Positions 62,537-64,000 of a DNA stretch of 64,000 nucleotides are shown piece after piece. The position numbers were made by a program, and so were the translations under genes. Under the pieces are notes generated by a model. The model searched no databases, had not been told where the DNA came from, and saw only the letters and a list, made by a program, of their open reading frames with translations. The first letter of the stretch is position 1; each line of letters starts with the position of its first letter. Source of the stretch: Escherichia whittamii (GTDB taxonomy: Bacteria; Pseudomonadota; Gammaproteobacteria; Enterobacterales; Enterobacteriaceae); the NCBI RefSeq assembly GCF_014836715.1, contig NZ_JACSQI010000003.1, forward strand, positions 127,890-191,889. The letters are read 5' to 3'.

Positions 62537-62552
62537 TGGTGCGATTGTTGCT
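62537..62552 (+). promoter_or_regulatory. Sigma54 promoter of ygfK
   Basis: TGGTGCGATTGTTGCT fits TGGCAC-N5-TTGCT with exact spacing, GG at -24 and GC at -12. Transcription should begin near 62563, about 60 bp before ygfK. Confidence 0.75.
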
Positions 62553-62623
62553 CTATCCCCTAAACCACCGGATTTCTCAATACCGGTCACTCAATGATAT
62601 CTGTGTAAGCTAAGGAGAGGGTT

Positions 62624-64000
62624 ATGGGGGATATTATGCGTCCCATTCCGTTTGAGGAACTTTTGACGCGCATATTTGATGAATACCAACAACAACGCTC
62701 AATCTTTGGTATTCCCGAGCAACAGTTTTACTCACCCGCAAAAGGTAAATCTGTCAGTGTTTTCGGTGAAACCTGTGCGACACCTGTCGGCCCCGCCGCA
62801 GGTCCGCATACGCAACTCGCACAAAACATCGTCACTTCCTGGCTGACTGGTGGACGCTTCATCGAACTAAAAACCGTCCAAATTCTTGACCGACTGGAGC
62901 TGGAAAAGCCCTGTATCGACGCCGAAGACGAGTGTTTTAACACCGAATGGTCCACCGAATTTACCCTGCTTAAAGCGTGGGATGAATACCTCAAAGCCTG
63001 GTTCGCCCTGCATCTTCTCGAAGCAATGTTCCAGCCTTCTGATTCTGGTAAATCGTTCATCTTTAATATGAGCGTCGGTTACAACCTCGAAGGCATAAAA
63101 CAACCACCCATGCAGCAGTTCATCGATAATATGATGGATGCGTCTGCACATCCGAAGTTTGCACAATACCGCGATACTCTTCATAAACTACTCCAGAATG
63201 ACGCATTTTTAGCCCGCCACGGTTTGCAGGAAAAACGTGAAAGTTTGCAGGCCTTATCGGCACGTATCCCCACCAGCATGGTACAAGGCGTAACTCTCTC
63301 CACGATGCACGGCTGCCCTCCACATGAAATCGAAGCCATTTGCCGTTACATGCTGGAAGAAAAAGAGCTGAATACCTTCGTGAAACTCAACCCGACTTTA
63401 TTGGGTTACGCGCGAGTGCGCGAGATTCTCGATAGCTGTGGTTTCGATTACATTGGCTTAAAAGAAGAGTCATTTGATCACGACCTCAAGCTAACCCAGG
63501 CGCTGGAAATGCTGGAACGCCTGATGGCGCTGGCGAAAGAAAAATCACTCGGCTTTGGCGTCAAACTGACTAACACCCTCGGCACCATCAACAATAAAGG
63601 CGCACTGCCTGGCGAAGAGATGTATATGTCCGGGCGTGCGCTGTTCCCGCTCTCCATCAATGTCGCAGCCGTTCTTTCCCGCGCCTTTGACGGCAAACTG
63701 CCCATCTCTTATTCCGGTGGTGCCAGCCAGTTAACTATCCGCGATATTTTCGATACGGGTATTCGCCCCATCACCATGGCAACCGACCTGCTGAAACCTG
63801 GCGGCTATCTGCGCTTAAGTGCCTGCATGCGCGAGCTGGAAGACTCAGACGCCTGGGGGCTTAACCGTGTTGACGTCGAACGGCTGAACAGGCTGGCAGC
63901 AGATGCGCTAACCATGGAATACACCCAGAAACACTGGAAGCCAGAAGAGCGTATTGAAGTGGCGGAAGACCTGCCGCTGACCGACTGCTACGTTGCACCC
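62624..64000 (+). CDS. ygfK: Iron-sulfur oxidoreductase / putative selenate reductase subunit YgfK (3' end outside the window)
   Basis: The frame is open from ATG 62624 (AAGGAGAGGGTT ribosome-binding site) for 459 codons to the window end; K-12 YgfK is about 1,030 aa, so less than half is visible. The N-terminal part resembles dihydropyrimidine/dihydroorotate-dehydrogenase-like flavin domains (VFGETCATPVGPAAGPHTQ, ELKTVQILDR, KLNPTLLGY, KLTNTLGTINN, YSGGASQL). In K-12 it is a putative selenate reductase and belongs to the cluster needed for anaerobic urate use. It is in a new sigma54-driven unit. Confidence 0.92.
   Translation, partial: MGDIMRPIPFEELLTRIFDEYQQQRSIFGIPEQQFYSPAKGKSVSVFGETCATPVGPAAGPHTQLAQNIVTSWLTGGRFIELKTVQILDRLELEKPCIDAEDECFNTEWSTEFTLLKAWDEYLKAWFALHLLEAMFQPSDSGKSFIFNMSVGYNLEGIKQPPMQQFIDNMMDASAHPKFAQYRDTLHKLLQNDAFLARHGLQEKRESLQALSARIPTSMVQGVTLSTMHGCPPHEIEAICRYMLEEKELNTFVKLNPTLLGYARVREILDSCGFDYIGLKEESFDHDLKLTQALEMLERLMALAKEKSLGFGVKLTNTLGTINNKGALPGEEMYMSGRALFPLSINVAAVLSRAFDGKLPISYSGGASQLTIRDIFDTGIRPITMATDLLKPGGYLRLSACMRELEDSDAWGLNRVDVERLNRLAADALTMEYTQKHWKPEERIEVAEDLPLTDCYVAP

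Overview
The window is chromosomal DNA of Escherichia coli or a very close Escherichia. Nearly every protein matches a known E. coli gene in identity, length and order, from amiC-argA-recDB-ptrA-recC through thyA-lgt-ptsP-rppH-mutH, aas-galR-lysA-lysR and kduDI to the xdhABC-ygeVWXY-hyuA-yqeABC-mocA-ygfK purine/molybdenum-hydroxylase block. It is not K-12. It carries a gene between tas and lplT that I do not recall there, a bgl-type regulatory leader beside amiC, a broken araE, a shortened lysR and a strongly reduced ETT2 island.

Layout. 1-134: start of a BglG-like antiterminator gene, cut by the window edge, with its RNA antiterminator/terminator leader. 307-3123: amiC and argA, divergent. 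3135-3405: a triplicated 93-bp REP/BIME array. 3410-16952 (minus): recC-ptrA-recB-recD and the prepilin-like genes ppdA-ppdB-ygdB-ppdC. 17138-21754 (minus): thyA, lgt, ptsP, rppH. 21755-22438: intergenic region with three DnaA-box matches. 22439-25417 (plus): mutH, ygdQ, ygdR, tas. 25574-27229: MuiA/DUF4139-like gene. 27268-30613: aas-lplT. 30703-30986: tandem sRNAs OmrA and OmrB. 31200-35236: galR, lysA, lysR, ygeA. 35355-35706: araE reduced to its two ends by an internal, frame-breaking deletion, with its AraC operator intact. 36021-40597: kduD-kduI, yqeF, yqeG.

41058-45318 is an AT-rich relic of the ETT2 type III secretion island. Only regulators and their partner remain: YqeH (LuxR type), YqeI/YqeJ (membrane winged-helix regulator plus small membrane partner, overlapping genes) and YgeH (HilA-like). 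No secretion-apparatus gene is left before the glyU tRNA at 45483-45556.

46770-64000 holds the anaerobic purine/urate-related cluster: xdhABC (molybdenum hydroxylase), ygeV/uacR (sigma54 activator with a GAFTGA motif), ygeW, ygeX, ygeY, hyuA, yqeA (carbamate kinase), yqeB, yqeC and mocA (cofactor maturation), and the start of ygfK (iron-sulfur oxidoreductase, truncated by the window). Three good sigma54-type -24/-12 promoters lie before xdhA, ygeW and ygfK. A shared 12-bp motif lies upstream of xdhA and ygeW, with a variant before ygfK, and is a candidate UacR operator. An intrinsic terminator sits directly against the hyuA ribosome-binding site and suggests attenuation inside the operon.

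No CRISPR array, insertion sequence, prophage gene or rRNA was seen. Gene names and K-12 comparisons come from memory of the E. coli genome, not from a database search.
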